Source: Candidatus Rifleibacteriota bacterium
GTDB taxonomy: Bacteria; Muiribacteriota; Ozemobacteria; Ozemobacterales; Ozemobacteraceae
Length of the DNA stretch: 64,000 nt
Direction of reading: 5' to 3'
Assembly: GCA_018818125.1 (NCBI GenBank)
Contig: JAHISQ010000114.1
Coordinates: forward strand, 78,343 to 142,342
Position 1 is the first letter of the stretch, and every line of letters starts with the position of its first letter. Below the pieces are notes generated by a model. It saw only the letters and a list, made by a program, of their open reading frames with translations, was not told where the DNA came from and made no database searches. The position numbers were made by a program, and so were the translations under genes. Below are positions 45,052 through 54,844 of the stretch, in pieces.

Positions 45052-46314
45052 TTATGCCTTAAATCCTTCGAGTTCGTTGAAATCAAGAGTTGCGAAGTAG
45101 TCTGCAATGGTCTCAGCGCGTCTGATTTCGGTTATTTCACCGTTTTCACGCAGCAGCAGTTCCGCTGATCTGAGTTGACCATTGTAATTGAAACCCATGG
45201 CGTGACCATGCGCACCAGTAGAATGTATCACAAGGACATCGCCGATTTCCAGCTCAGGCAGCATGCGCTCAACCGCGAACTTATCGTTGTTCTCGCAGAG
45301 CGGGCCGGTAACATCATATTTGAAATTCGACGGCAGCTTTTCTTTGCCAAGCACACTGATGTGATGATAAGAGCCATAGAGTGCGGGTCGCATCAGATTA
45401 GCCATACTGGCATCGAGTCCGGCATACCTGCGATAGATATTCTTGATATGCCTGACCTTGCTGACCAGCCAACCAAAAGGCCCGGTGATCATGCGCCCGT
45501 TTTCCATGACAATTTCTAGCGGAGCGAGACCGTTGCCGACAATCAGCTGATCATAATCTCTTTTAATCTGCCGCGAGACCAGTTCGAGATCGATTTCTTT
45601 GTCGCCAGGATGATAGGGAATGCCGTAGCCACCGCCAAGGTCGATCATCTCGATCCTGATCCCGGTTTTCTGATGTATTTCTACGACCAGCTCAAACAAC
45701 ATTCTGGCAGTGCCAATGTGGTATTCTTCGCCAAGTTCATTTGATGCGACCATGGTGTGCAGCCCAAAGCGCTTTACCCCTTTATCTCTGGCAATTTTGT
45801 AAGCTTCAAAAATCTGCTCGCGGGTCAAGCCGTATTTGGCTTCTTCGGGAGCACCGATAATCACGTTGCCTTCTTTAAGCTTACCCGGATTATATCTGAA
45901 GCTTATAATCTCAGGCATGCCACAAGCTGTTTCGAGAAATTCGATATGGCTGATGTCGTCGAGATTGATTATTGCACCAAGCTTTCTGGCTGCGACAAAA
46001 TCCTCGGACGGAGTGTTGTTTGACGAAAACATAATATTTTCGCCGATTATACCGGTCTTTTCGGCCAACATCAGCTCAGCCAGCGAACTACAGTCTGCGC
46101 CCATGCCTTCTGCCTTGAGCACTTTCATGATAAACGGGTTGGGCAAGGCCTTTACGGCAAAGTAATTTTTGAAGCCAGGCATCCAGGAGAACGCCTGCTT
46201 AAGTCTTTTTGCGTTTTCCCTGATCTGCTTTTCGTCATAAAGATGAAATGGCGTCGGGTATTTTTTAAGCAGTTCGAGCGTCTGTTCTTTGGTAAATGGG
46301 TATTGTCTGAGCAT
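45052..46314 (-). CDS. lysA: Diaminopimelate decarboxylase
   Basis: 420 residues, fold-type III PLP enzyme. PLP lysine Lys55 in YFAVKALPNP, the glycine loop in DLGGGYGIPY, GPLCENNDKF with the conserved Cys-Glu pair, and GAHGHAMGFNYNG near the end. Last step of lysine synthesis, meso-diaminopimelate to lysine. The sequence is of the group found with dapL. It lies between asd and dapL with 2-bp gaps on both sides, so the three are one operon. Confidence 0.93.
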   Translation of the reverse strand: MLRQYPFTKEQTLELLKKYPTPFHLYDEKQIRENAKRLKQAFSWMPGFKNYFAVKALPNPFIMKVLKAEGMGADCSSLAELMLAEKTGIIGENIMFSSNNTPSEDFVAARKLGAIINLDDISHIEFLETACGMPEIISFRYNPGKLKEGNVIIGAPEEAKYGLTREQIFEAYKIARDKGVKRFGLHTMVASNELGEEYHIGTARMLFELVVEIHQKTGIRIEMIDLGGGYGIPYHPGDKEIDLELVSRQIKRDYDQLIVGNGLAPLEIVMENGRMITGPFGWLVSKVRHIKNIYRRYAGLDASMANLMRPALYGSYHHISVLGKEKLPSNFKYDVTGPLCENNDKFAVERMLPELEIGDVLVIHSTGAHGHAMGFNYNGQLRSAELLLRENGEITEIRRAETIADYFATLDFNELEGFKA

Positions 46315-46316
46315 AA

Positions 46317-47402
46317 TTAATCAAAGTATCCTTTTGCCTTAAGCAACTCGGCGTTGAGAATGCCTCCACCCGCCGCGCCACGAACGGTATTGTGCGAAAG
46401 TCCGACAAACCGTATATCGAAAACATTGCATTTTCTGAGCCGGCCGACGCTGACTGCCATACCCTTGTCGGCGTCGCGATCCTTGCGAGGCTGTGGCCGG
46501 TTGGGTTCGTCGCGATAAATTATCGGCTGTATCGGTGCAAAAGGCAGATTCAACTGCTGCGGCAGCGACTTGAATTCACGCCAGATTCGTTTAATTTCTT
46601 CGAGTTCTGGCTTTTTATCGCCAAATTCGAGACTGACACAAGCGGTGTGACCATCGATCACTGGCACCCGGTTGCAATGCGCCGAAATTTTGATCGAATC
46701 GTCATTAACAATTTTGCCATCCGCAATTTTACCAAGAATTTTATGGGGCTCATTTTCTGACTTCTCTTCTTCGCCGCCGATGAAAGGCACAACATTGTCG
46801 ACCATGTCGAGCGAAGGCACGCCCGGATAGCCGGCACCCGAGACCGCCTGCATGGTCGTGATAATCATCTTTTTGACTTCATAATCGGCTTGCAGCAGCG
46901 CAAACACTGGTGTCATATAACTTTGCAGCGAGCAGTTCGGTTTAACGGCGATAAAACCCTTTTGCCAGCCGCGCTTGCTTTTCTGGGCATTGATAATACC
47001 GATATGTTCGTGGTTGATCTCTGGTATCAGCATCGGCACATCTTCGCTTCCACGATGAGCAGAAGCGTTACTGACAACCGGAATACCCAGGCCAGCGTAG
47101 GCGTTTTCTAGCTCACGCGTTTTTTGCTTGTCCATGTCGAGCGCAGAAAACACGAAAGCGCATTTATCGGCGGCCAGAGCTGGATTGTTGGCATCCTGCA
47201 CGATCAGGGCGTTGACACCTGCCGGAACATCCACCGCCATCTGCCATCTGCCGGAAACCGCTTCGTGATATGTTTTGCCAGCACTGTTGGGTGATGCCGC
47301 AACATAAGTCACTTCGAACCAGGGATGCCGCTCAAGCAGACTGATATACTGCTGCCCGACCATGCCGGTTGCGCCAAGAACTCCAACTTTTATTTTTTCC
47401 AT
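46317..47402 (-). CDS. asd: Aspartate-semialdehyde dehydrogenase
   Basis: 361 residues. NADP-binding GATGMVGQQY (10-19), catalytic Cys157 in VKPNCSLQSYM, SGAGYPG and HCNRVPVIDGHTA with the active-site His. The sequence features place it with the archaeal/fungal-type enzymes more than the E. coli type. Makes aspartate semialdehyde for lysine, methionine and threonine. lysC is 175 bp upstream with a dispersed repeat in between. Confidence 0.95.
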   Translation of the reverse strand: MEKIKVGVLGATGMVGQQYISLLERHPWFEVTYVAASPNSAGKTYHEAVSGRWQMAVDVPAGVNALIVQDANNPALAADKCAFVFSALDMDKQKTRELENAYAGLGIPVVSNASAHRGSEDVPMLIPEINHEHIGIINAQKSKRGWQKGFIAVKPNCSLQSYMTPVFALLQADYEVKKMIITTMQAVSGAGYPGVPSLDMVDNVVPFIGGEEEKSENEPHKILGKIADGKIVNDDSIKISAHCNRVPVIDGHTACVSLEFGDKKPELEEIKRIWREFKSLPQQLNLPFAPIQPIIYRDEPNRPQPRKDRDADKGMAVSVGRLRKCNVFDIRFVGLSHNTVRGAAGGGILNAELLKAKGYFD

Positions 47403-47488
47403 ATTACCTCTTTTTTGTCATTGGTCAGTCCGCTCGCAAACCACAGGATAGGAGAGCAACTGCCGAAGACGCAAAAAATAAGAAAATT

Positions 47489-47516
47489 GAGATCTCTCCC
47501 TTCGGTCGAGATGACA
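47489..47516. repeat. Dispersed repeat element, single copy
   Basis: 28 bases beginning GAGATCTCTCCC, a CTTCGG turn, then GAGATGACA. It matches the left arm at 30433 with two substitutions. It lies between lysC and asd, inside the expected transcript, and could fold as a small UUCG hairpin. Confidence 0.7.
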
Positions 47517-47577
47517 TCCTTTGCGGCTTAGCGCGATTACGTTCATTTTTCATGGGATTGGTATTGACCATGTGAAT

Positions 47578-48912
47578 TTACCTGTCGTTTTCGAAGAAGG
47601 CCTTGTGCAGCTCCCGTATGCAGGGATCGGCTTCATCATCATCGATGATGAAGCTGATGTTTACCTTCGAAGCGCCCTGCGAAATCATCTGAACATTTAT
47701 ATTACCAGCATTGAGCACGTCAAAAGTGCGCTCAAGTATTTCTGATGAGCGTTTCACATTGCCAACCATAGTGATCATGGTTTTGCCGGTTTTTATATTG
47801 ACGTTGGCGATCTTTTCGAGCTCGCTTTTAAGGCCTTCTATGCCGTTTCCCTTGTTATCAAGAGTCACCGAAATACTCACCTCGCTGGTTGCCAGCATAT
47901 CGACCGAAATCTTCTGTTCATCAAAAATCTGAAAAACTTTGGCAAGAAAGCCATATTGCCCGAGCATGCGCGTCGAAACGATATCGACTACGGTAACATT
48001 TTTCTTGAAGGTCAGCACCCGCAGCATCTCATCTTTATCGTCGAGGCGGCTTAGAATTAGCGTACCGGGATGAGTCGGGTTATACGAGTTCTTGACTCTC
48101 ACCGGAATTTTTCTGCTCATCGCCGGAACGATAGAACGCGGGTGCAGCACCTTGGCGCCAAAGTAAGCAAGTTCTGTAGCTTCTTCGAACGAGATATTCT
48201 TAACTGGCTGCGCATGTTTAACAATGCGTGGGTCCGTGGTTAGAATGCCGTCAACATCTTTCCAGACCTGGATTTCTTTGGCGTGAAGAGCGGCACCAAG
48301 CACAGATGCGGTTAAATCACTGCCGCCACGGCCGAGAGTCGTGATGTTGCCATTTTTATTCTTGGCAATAAAACCCGTTATTATAGGCGTGAAAGCGTAA
48401 TTGTTTTCGAGATGACCGAGGCTTTCATTGATTTTAGCAAAGGATTCATCAAGTATCTCGCCGTCATTATGAACTGCGGTGCTGGTAAACCCGATATCCC
48501 AGGCATCAAAGAATTTTGCCTCGAGACCAATGCGATTAAGGTAGCCAGCAACAATCCTGACCGACAATCTTTCGCCAAAGGAAACAAGATAATCTTTTGT
48601 GCGCGGCGAAAATTCCTTAATCAGAGAAATGCCGGAAAGCAGGTTTTTCAGCTCGTCGAACAGTTCTTTGATGGCATCAGTATTGACTTCGAGTTCTTCG
48701 GCAGTGGCGAGATGCAACTTTCTTATCTCTTTGATACAAACCTTGCCAGAAAGCGCCCGGTCAACCGCTTCCAGCAGATTATCCGTAGTGTCCCCCATGG
48801 CTGATGCCACAATCAAAGGTTTTTCGTCGATATGCATTTTAATAATGTCGACAACATGCCTGATTCTTTCGGCATTCGCCAGCGAGCTGCCGCCAAATTT
48901 CATGATGATCAT
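47578..48912 (-). CDS. lysC: Aspartate kinase
   Basis: 444 residues. KFGGSSLANAERI at the N-terminus, SLGERLSV-like SFGERLSVRI, TTLGRGGSDLTA and the WKDVDGILTTDPR substrate loop define the kinase; two ACT domains follow (VTVVDIVSTRMLGQYGFLAKVF; ITMVGNVKRSSEI), the usual site of lysine feedback. First step of the aspartate pathway. GAGGAG lies about 9 bases before the ATG. Upstream leader has a hairpin at 48965-48993. Confidence 0.95.
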   Translation of the reverse strand: MIIMKFGGSSLANAERIRHVVDIIKMHIDEKPLIVASAMGDTTDNLLEAVDRALSGKVCIKEIRKLHLATAEELEVNTDAIKELFDELKNLLSGISLIKEFSPRTKDYLVSFGERLSVRIVAGYLNRIGLEAKFFDAWDIGFTSTAVHNDGEILDESFAKINESLGHLENNYAFTPIITGFIAKNKNGNITTLGRGGSDLTASVLGAALHAKEIQVWKDVDGILTTDPRIVKHAQPVKNISFEEATELAYFGAKVLHPRSIVPAMSRKIPVRVKNSYNPTHPGTLILSRLDDKDEMLRVLTFKKNVTVVDIVSTRMLGQYGFLAKVFQIFDEQKISVDMLATSEVSISVTLDNKGNGIEGLKSELEKIANVNIKTGKTMITMVGNVKRSSEILERTFDVLNAGNINVQMISQGASKVNISFIIDDDEADPCIRELHKAFFENDR

Positions 48913-48964
48913 CTGCTGTTACTCCTCGCTCAGGGTTTTGAGCAGGAAATATTACCCTTTTTGC

Positions 48965-48993
48965 CTCTTAACTACAAGTAGCGGAATTAAGAG
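48965..48993 (-). promoter_or_regulatory. Hairpin in the lysC leader
   Basis: CTCTTAA and TTAAGAG form a 7-bp stem with an inner CTAC/GTAG pairing; no long U tract follows. It may be an attenuator or a processing site. It does not match the lysine riboswitch as I know it. Confidence 0.35.
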
Positions 48994-49092
48994 ACCGGCA
49001 GAGAAATTACGCATTGTCCCCGTTCATAAGGAAAACCCTTCTGATTCACAAAACAACCAATCTCACTGCCATGACATCTGCAAGTTGCCTGT

Positions 49093-51012
49093 CTACATAT
49101 CTTTGGGCAATGGGTAGTTGACGATCAGATCTTCGACAGCAGTGAGATTGCTGTCGTTAAGGCCCACCCGACATTCAACACCTTTTTGAACGCTGATCAA
49201 GGCACTCTCAGTTACAGCATCAGCGACCAGACCGGCATTCTTGCCGATATCCTGCTCAATCTTTTTGATCCGATCCTGGTAGGCTTCAACACGTTTTCTG
49301 GTCTCTTCACTGACCAGCGAATCGACGGCTTCGCGACCAGCAGCTTTTAGTTCGAGAGTCACACGTTCACGTATGGTGTTTTCCAGACGATCCTGCAGCA
49401 ATGCCGGATTATGAATAATCTTGTTGGCCTGGTCAAATGCCTCAAAGGCTTTTTTGAGCTCAGGCTGCGAATCTATTACACGCATAGCTTGCTCAAAGCC
49501 CTTCTGTGCGACCAGATCACGAATATTGCCACTACGCGCACTGTTAAGCAGATCGACAGTTTGTTCAACCTTGCGCTTTACGTCTGGTGGAAGATTCTCG
49601 ACAATCGCTTCTTTCAAAATATCCTGACGACTGACAGATTCACCTTTGATCATGCGCTGAACCAGAGGATTTTCAAGAACCTTGTCAGGAAGCAGCTTCT
49701 CGGCAAGACGCGCGGTAAGACTCTTTCCGGTAGCTTCCTGAAACACATAATTTACCGCGTTATATGGGTTAGTGCTGCCCTTTACCAGATCAACAACCTT
49801 TTTAAACTTTTCAAATTTTTCGGTAACTTCGCTAACCCGGTCGAGAGTTTTGCTGATCCATTTTATTGCCTTGATAAAGCCTGAATCTTCTTTGGGAAGC
49901 TCGGTTAAAAAGTCGTGATAGACGAACTGTTCAAGCTCATCACGGCGGGCGATGAGAGCCGCAATTTTATCGTCTTTGAGACCAACCTCTTCCTGCAGTT
50001 TAAGAATCTCAACATGCAGATATTCGCGGCGCTGGCGCAGATCTTTGCGGTTGCCCCATTCTTCGGCAGTATAAAGTGCGCGCTGTTTTTCGATTTCGCC
50101 GCGGGTCTCTTCGATGACCTTTTTGCAGGCGCTGATAGATGGGGTTCCATATGTTCCGGCATAGCGGTGCGTCATGGTTTCGTCTGCAAGCGCAACGTTG
50201 ATCCGGGCAATTTCGTCCTGACAGTTTTTTATGGTGGCGCGGTAAGAATTGGTATTTGTCCAGTTGTCGGCGCGTGACGTATAGGTTCCTTCATTAATCT
50301 TCTGGCGGATGTTTGCTACATTCTCGCGAGAAGACTCAATCGCCTGTTCGCAGCTTTTAACATCCCCGGGATTGCCACGTCCCGCGGCCTCCTTCTTGAC
50401 GGCCTCTTCATGCAATTTGATCCGCTCTTGTATACCTTCATTCAGTGCTTCAATTTCCTTCTCATGCGCTTCAATCAACTTTTTAAGGCCTTCTTCGGCT
50501 TTGCTGATCTGTTCCTGGTTGCGCGTGATAACTTCGGCAGCGTAATCGTATATGGCCTGCAGCTGCCCCTCCCAATCCTTTATGTAATTATGTCTTTTGT
50601 GATTTTCTGTAAAGTAGGCCCATTTGTTTTCTTCGAGTTCGAGTTCGAGAATGCGCTGGTCCGCGTTTAGTCGCTCTAATTTCGCAGTCAGTGCCGCCCG
50701 CTGATCTTCAGTCAATCCGGGAGCATTTTCACTCTGCGCCCTTTCAATTGAACTTTCGGTCAGCGTCAGCAAATCACGCGCCCAGCTCTTTTTCTGATCG
50801 ACTATTTCTTTAATTTCTGTCGAAAGTCGCTTTACTTCGTCTTCGTTGCCGGCTTTGCGGGCAGCCTGCATCTTCTGCAGTGCGGTGCGCTCGGCGATGT
50901 AGGTCGCACTGATTATGCCTTCCTGAGCCAGTGCCGCACCTGTCGCCAGAAGCAGCATTATTACGAAAAATGTTTGTCTGAGCGCCTTACAATTAGCAAA
51001 TACCCTGTTCAC
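49093..51012 (-). CDS. Secreted coiled-coil protein of unknown function
   Basis: 639 residues, GTG start with GGGAGA 5 bases upstream. Signal peptide (TFFVIMLLLATGAALAQ). The first 370 residues are almost continuous heptad-like helix rich in Glu, Lys, Ala and Arg (AALTAKLERLNADQRILELELEE; GLKKLIEAHEKEIEALNEGIQERIKLHEEAVK), with three short spaced repeats (AGTYGTPSISACKKVIEETRGE; RADNWTNTNSYRATIKNCQDE; PGDVKSCEQAIESSREN), each bearing one Cys. The C-terminal part has more helices. Likely a periplasmic structural or adhesin-related protein; no family found. Confidence 0.78.
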   Translation of the reverse strand: MNRVFANCKALRQTFFVIMLLLATGAALAQEGIISATYIAERTALQKMQAARKAGNEDEVKRLSTEIKEIVDQKKSWARDLLTLTESSIERAQSENAPGLTEDQRAALTAKLERLNADQRILELELEENKWAYFTENHKRHNYIKDWEGQLQAIYDYAAEVITRNQEQISKAEEGLKKLIEAHEKEIEALNEGIQERIKLHEEAVKKEAAGRGNPGDVKSCEQAIESSRENVANIRQKINEGTYTSRADNWTNTNSYRATIKNCQDEIARINVALADETMTHRYAGTYGTPSISACKKVIEETRGEIEKQRALYTAEEWGNRKDLRQRREYLHVEILKLQEEVGLKDDKIAALIARRDELEQFVYHDFLTELPKEDSGFIKAIKWISKTLDRVSEVTEKFEKFKKVVDLVKGSTNPYNAVNYVFQEATGKSLTARLAEKLLPDKVLENPLVQRMIKGESVSRQDILKEAIVENLPPDVKRKVEQTVDLLNSARSGNIRDLVAQKGFEQAMRVIDSQPELKKAFEAFDQANKIIHNPALLQDRLENTIRERVTLELKAAGREAVDSLVSEETRKRVEAYQDRIKKIEQDIGKNAGLVADAVTESALISVQKGVECRVGLNDSNLTAVEDLIVNYPLPKDM

Positions 51013-51206
51013 CGATGTCTCCCTGTTATGTATTTAGATCATTTTCTAAAATTACTACTTAGGCAGCATTATATCAGTCGCAATAATTATTGCAACCCGG
51101 CGAGAGTTATCTATAAAGCAAGCGCATTGAATTGTTTAATAGCGAAATATATTATAATACGCCTGTCTGGTTGTATCTATGCCTTTTGCAAGATGCAGAA
51201 AGCTTT

Positions 51207-52865
51207 TCAGGGCACAGAAACAGATGGATTATCAGTCCTGACTTTCGGGAAACTGCCTGGATAATTCTTTTGAATGAAAGCTATGATCTTTTCTCTGACC
51301 TCACATCGGAGATCCCAGGCTTTGCCAGAGTTAGAAGCGCTGACCAGCACTCGCAACTTCATGGCTCTTTCGGTCGCATCGGTTATCTGAACACCAAACA
51401 CTTTTTTATCCCACAAAGCCGATGCCGAGACGATTTCTTTTGCTGCTTGTCTGATTTCTTCTACAGGAACTGTGTAGTCAACAAATATGCTTATATCACC
51501 CATTATGTCGGCCGAGGTTTTTGTCCAGTTCTGAAAGGGTTTTTCTATGAAATAGTTAATTGGAACCACCAGCCTTCGCAAGTCCCAGATTCTTACCACT
51601 ACATAAGTGAGTGTTATCTCTTCGATCCAGCCCCATTCGCTTTCGACAATTACAACATCCTCGATGCGGATGGGTTGAGTAATCGCAATCTGCAGCCCGG
51701 CAAGAAGCATTGCAATCGTTTTTTGCGCAGAAAGCCCGACAATAATTCCAAGCACCCCGGCTGAAGCCAGAATACTTGTACCAAGCTGCCTCACAGCTTC
51801 AAAGACCATGAGCATCGAGCCAAGGGTAAAAATTCCGATTACCAGCAGAATAATCTTTTTCAACAGATAGACCTGAGTAAAGATCGCCCGCTCTTTCAGG
51901 CTTCCATCAGAGCCGGCCTTAAAATGGCCGACAACACCCTTCTCAATCGTCAAAACGAGCTGAATCAGAATCCATGCCACCGAGGCAATAATCGCAATGC
52001 TGGTGGCATTCTGAACTAATTTCTGCATACCTTCGGTTAGAGGAAACATCGGTATCGCGAGTATAAATGCCAGCAGCGGCAAAACAAATCTGAGACATTT
52101 TCCAATAAATGGAACCAGCAGGGTATCCCATCGGCTTGGGGTTTTTTCTGCCCATCTGGTCATTCTTATATCAACAAGGGCAATACATCTGAACAGGAGC
52201 CAGAAAACAGCAAAAAAACCAAAGATATCGGTCAATTGACCGATAGTGGCAAAAAGCCAATCGGCCTCATCTTTCACCGAATCGCCCAGCAACAATGAAA
52301 ATCCTGTAAAAACGCCGTAGACCCAGATGAATAATGAAAGAGGCCTGGTCAGGGCAATAAGAAATGCATTCAGGTTACCACGCATGTTTTCGGCAGTCTC
52401 ATGAGGGTCAGCACTTTTCGCCAAATCTTTATATTCAGACCTTACCTTTCTTCGGATCAGCCATCGACACAACCAGTCGATAAAGCTGACCAGCAAAATC
52501 AGCAGAATAAACACCAGAACTTTTAACAAACTTATTTCTGAAACAATCTGCCAGGACACCCATGAGCCAAGATAGAATTCAAGGCGTTCTTCGAGGCTTC
52601 TTATGTTGACGCTTATGCGTTTGCCAGTATTTTGCAGACTGTCTTTTGACATTACAAACGTTTTGGAATCTAGTGCCGTCAGCTCTTTTAGAGTACCCGA
52701 AAGAGTTACAGCAGGAGAGCCAGTTTCCTCAATCTGCTGCTCTGAACCTTCACTGCAATAAGCAGAACCAGCAATACAAAACTGCATGACAATCAATAAT
52801 AGGGGCAAAAATGAAAGATTCAGCTTACTACCCCAATTATTAACAACAGTAGTTTTTTTGTTCAT
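51207..52865 (-). CDS. MscS-family mechanosensitive channel
   Basis: 552 residues. A signal-like N-terminus (LSFLPLLLIVMQFCIAGSAYCSE), about five membrane spans, then the conserved MscS core: LASAGVLGIIVGLSAQKTIAMLLAGLQI (pore helix) and ITQPIRIEDVVIVESEWGWIEEITLTYVVVRIWDLRRLVVPINYF (beta domain), and a C-terminal alpha/beta vestibule. Opens under membrane tension to release solutes after osmotic downshift. The N-terminal extension is longer than in E. coli MscS. Probably monocistronic. Confidence 0.92.
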   Translation of the reverse strand: MNKKTTVVNNWGSKLNLSFLPLLLIVMQFCIAGSAYCSEGSEQQIEETGSPAVTLSGTLKELTALDSKTFVMSKDSLQNTGKRISVNIRSLEERLEFYLGSWVSWQIVSEISLLKVLVFILLILLVSFIDWLCRWLIRRKVRSEYKDLAKSADPHETAENMRGNLNAFLIALTRPLSLFIWVYGVFTGFSLLLGDSVKDEADWLFATIGQLTDIFGFFAVFWLLFRCIALVDIRMTRWAEKTPSRWDTLLVPFIGKCLRFVLPLLAFILAIPMFPLTEGMQKLVQNATSIAIIASVAWILIQLVLTIEKGVVGHFKAGSDGSLKERAIFTQVYLLKKIILLVIGIFTLGSMLMVFEAVRQLGTSILASAGVLGIIVGLSAQKTIAMLLAGLQIAITQPIRIEDVVIVESEWGWIEEITLTYVVVRIWDLRRLVVPINYFIEKPFQNWTKTSADIMGDISIFVDYTVPVEEIRQAAKEIVSASALWDKKVFGVQITDATERAMKLRVLVSASNSGKAWDLRCEVREKIIAFIQKNYPGSFPKVRTDNPSVSVP

Positions 52866-53284
52866 TCTCTTTGCTCCTCTGACCTGTTTTCATGGAATTG
52901 CCTGCAAGCATTGACTTGTGCCTGTTACCTGCGGTTCGAAAACTACGATTTGATCCGCTACCAACTCCTATAAAGATGCAAGCAGGCGCGAGAGCGCATT
53001 TCTTCATTGTTCACTGAGGTTGTTAGTGGCAGAAATGCGGTAAGTCTGCATATTTCTCTTTGCAAACTCAATGAGAGTTTGTCACAAAAGATTTCTCTAT
53101 GTACACTGTTTTTCTATTATTTCATAAAACAACAATAGGCTAAACGGTAGCGAATAGTCAAATAGCACTGACCCGATTCAGAGAAAACCGAAATTGCTTC
53201 GCTGCGCGACAAAAAAGGTGTTGCCCAGCCCTGCTTTTGCTATAATTCAACTTGAATGAGAACAAAGTTTTTCAGGAGAATCTT
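52866..53284. other. Divergent intergenic region
   Basis: 419 bp with no gene. A perfect 7-bp hairpin CAAACTC/GAGTTTG lies at 53063-53081. A TATAAT at about 53239-53244 could be the -10 box for the exported-protein gene, but its -35 is poor. Confidence 0.45.
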
Positions 53285-53830
53285 ATGAGAGAATCAGCTA
53301 TAAAGCTTGCTTTGCTTTTAATACTTATGCAGTTCACCACACCATTATTCGCGACAACAGAGCCAGTAGCTGCCGACATTTTGTTTGCGCGATACTATGT
53401 TAACTGGGCTTCTGGTTTTGAATTCAAGGGAATGACCGTCGATTCTGCCGGCCAGGTGTATTCGTTTGAATATGGTGCCAGCGATAATGATGATGGTTTT
53501 TCTAACAACAGCGGCAAGACAGCGGAGCAGCTGGATACGTTCTACAAACCGGGCAGACAACTGATAACAACTGTTACGCCTGATGAACTGCAGCAGATGA
53601 TTGAGCTCATACCCCATGCCGCTGTCGGGTCTTTCTCAGAAAGAGTTAATGAGGCTTATGATATGGGTACTTTTGCCTGGGTTGGCTACAATTTCAATCC
53701 GCAAACGAGTTTGTTCCAAACAATTGATCTCAAACAGAGCGGTGACTGGTGTTCGCATAACCTGGCCACATCAGCTGCTGCCCTGGTTGTCTGGCTTGAT
53801 CGCCTGGCCGTTGCCGGGACAAAAAAATAA
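53285..53830 (+). CDS. Exported protein of unknown function
   Basis: 181 residues from the ATG behind AGGAG; an earlier in-frame ATG (53252) has none. Signal peptide IKLALLLILMQFTTPLFATTE. Mature part mixed alpha/beta: FARYYVNWASGFEFKGMTVDSAGQVYSFEYG, then a polar loop, TPDELQQMIELIP helix, FAWVGYNFNP and a C-terminal helix. One Cys (DWCSHN). It resembles nothing I can name. First of three closely spaced genes. Confidence 0.72.
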   Translation: MRESAIKLALLLILMQFTTPLFATTEPVAADILFARYYVNWASGFEFKGMTVDSAGQVYSFEYGASDNDDGFSNNSGKTAEQLDTFYKPGRQLITTVTPDELQQMIELIPHAAVGSFSERVNEAYDMGTFAWVGYNFNPQTSLFQTIDLKQSGDWCSHNLATSAAALVVWLDRLAVAGTKK

Positions 53831-53831
53831 T

Positions 53832-54338
53832 ATGGATAGACTGGCAGGCAGATTCAGCAATCGAAATCGGCTGCAGGTCTGGTTTGCTCTGATCGTTTTT
53901 ACGATATGTGCCTGGTGGACGCTTAACCCGCTGAAGTTTCATCTGCTCGATGGTATGAGCGTTACTATTGCGATATTTACCGGGGCTATTATTGATTTCC
54001 GTTTTCCATTCAATTCAGCGGCCGGTGTCTCTGAAATTGTGTTTCTTATGCTTATTGTTTCTTTGCCGGCTGTTTTATACATTTATTTCAACAAGGTCGG
54101 TGCCAGATACATGGCTTCGGCAACTTTTTTCTGGTTTGCCTACGCGGCACAGAACTGCTTCCGGTTCTTTCATGCGACAATTTATCGAATACCGGCTCTG
54201 ATCATGTTCATATTGAGCCTGCTGCTTCTTGTCGTCGGCCTGTTGAAGTGTCTACAGAACTCAGAAATAGATGTTTTAGAAGGCTTTAAAGATGAAATTG
54301 AAGAAGCTGACACGGATGATCTGGAAATAAGCCCATGA
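53832..54338 (+). CDS. Small polytopic membrane protein of unknown function
   Basis: 168 residues from the ATG immediately after the preceding gene's stop; a longer frame overlaps that gene and is not credible. About four membrane spans (WFALIVFTICAWWTL; VTIAIFTGAIIDF; EIVFLMLIVSLPAVLYIYF; ALIMFILSLLLLVVGLLKC) and an acidic cytoplasmic tail. No family recognised. Overlaps the next gene by 4 bases. Confidence 0.7.
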   Translation: MDRLAGRFSNRNRLQVWFALIVFTICAWWTLNPLKFHLLDGMSVTIAIFTGAIIDFRFPFNSAAGVSEIVFLMLIVSLPAVLYIYFNKVGARYMASATFFWFAYAAQNCFRFFHATIYRIPALIMFILSLLLLVVGLLKCLQNSEIDVLEGFKDEIEEADTDDLEISP

Positions 54339-54844
54339 AGACAACATCTGCTAAATTCATTAGCCCCTCGCTGGTTACCCTGTTCATTCTGGTATTTATG
54401 CTTCTACCTGTCGACCTATGGGCGATATTGGGCGTTGAGGCCACTGCAGTGACCTTCAAAATACTAGATGCAACAAAATACCATGCTCCAGGCATGACAT
54501 CGCTGGACATAGAAGTCATCAACTCTGATGACTACGTTGTTTCACCTGGCCGTCGTTTTAATGTTGAGCTGGTCTTATCACCAGACTCCGGAATCAAGAT
54601 TGGTCAAACGCTTCAGGCTGATTTCACCGGCATGATAGATGATCTCGGCAGTGGTCGCATAAGCGTCAGTTTTGATCCAAATACTGTATTAATTATTGAC
54701 GACAACCCAGCCTGTGTCGAGATTCCATGGTCAATCTGGGAACCGGTTTTTGACTACCTGCCAGTTCTTAAAATCGCCTTTATCCTTTTCTGGTGGCTAG
54801 TTGTGATCCAGCTTGTTTCAAAAAAGGGCGCAGTTACTTCTTAG
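54335..54844 (+). CDS. Membrane-anchored beta-rich protein of unknown function
   Basis: 169 residues. An N-terminal signal/anchor (LVTLFILVFMLLPVDLWAIL), a beta-rich extracytoplasmic part of about 110 residues (AVTFKILDATKYH; FNVELVLSPDSG; GSGRISVSFDPNTVLII) and a C-terminal membrane span (ILFWWLVVIQLVSKK). It ends in the convergent PhnD-like gene (11-base overlap). Probably works with the two preceding genes in the envelope. Confidence 0.7.
   Translation: MKTTSAKFISPSLVTLFILVFMLLPVDLWAILGVEATAVTFKILDATKYHAPGMTSLDIEVINSDDYVVSPGRRFNVELVLSPDSGIKIGQTLQADFTGMIDDLGSGRISVSFDPNTVLIIDDNPACVEIPWSIWEPVFDYLPVLKIAFILFWWLVVIQLVSKKGAVTS

Noticed and set aside
48913..49092. Lysine riboswitch before lysC
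   Set aside because: The leader does not show the conserved lysine-riboswitch opening or its multi-helix core as I know it.
52920..53000. Possible tRNA gene (GGTTCGAA stretch)
   Set aside because: No acceptor stem pairing or anticodon arm could be built around it.
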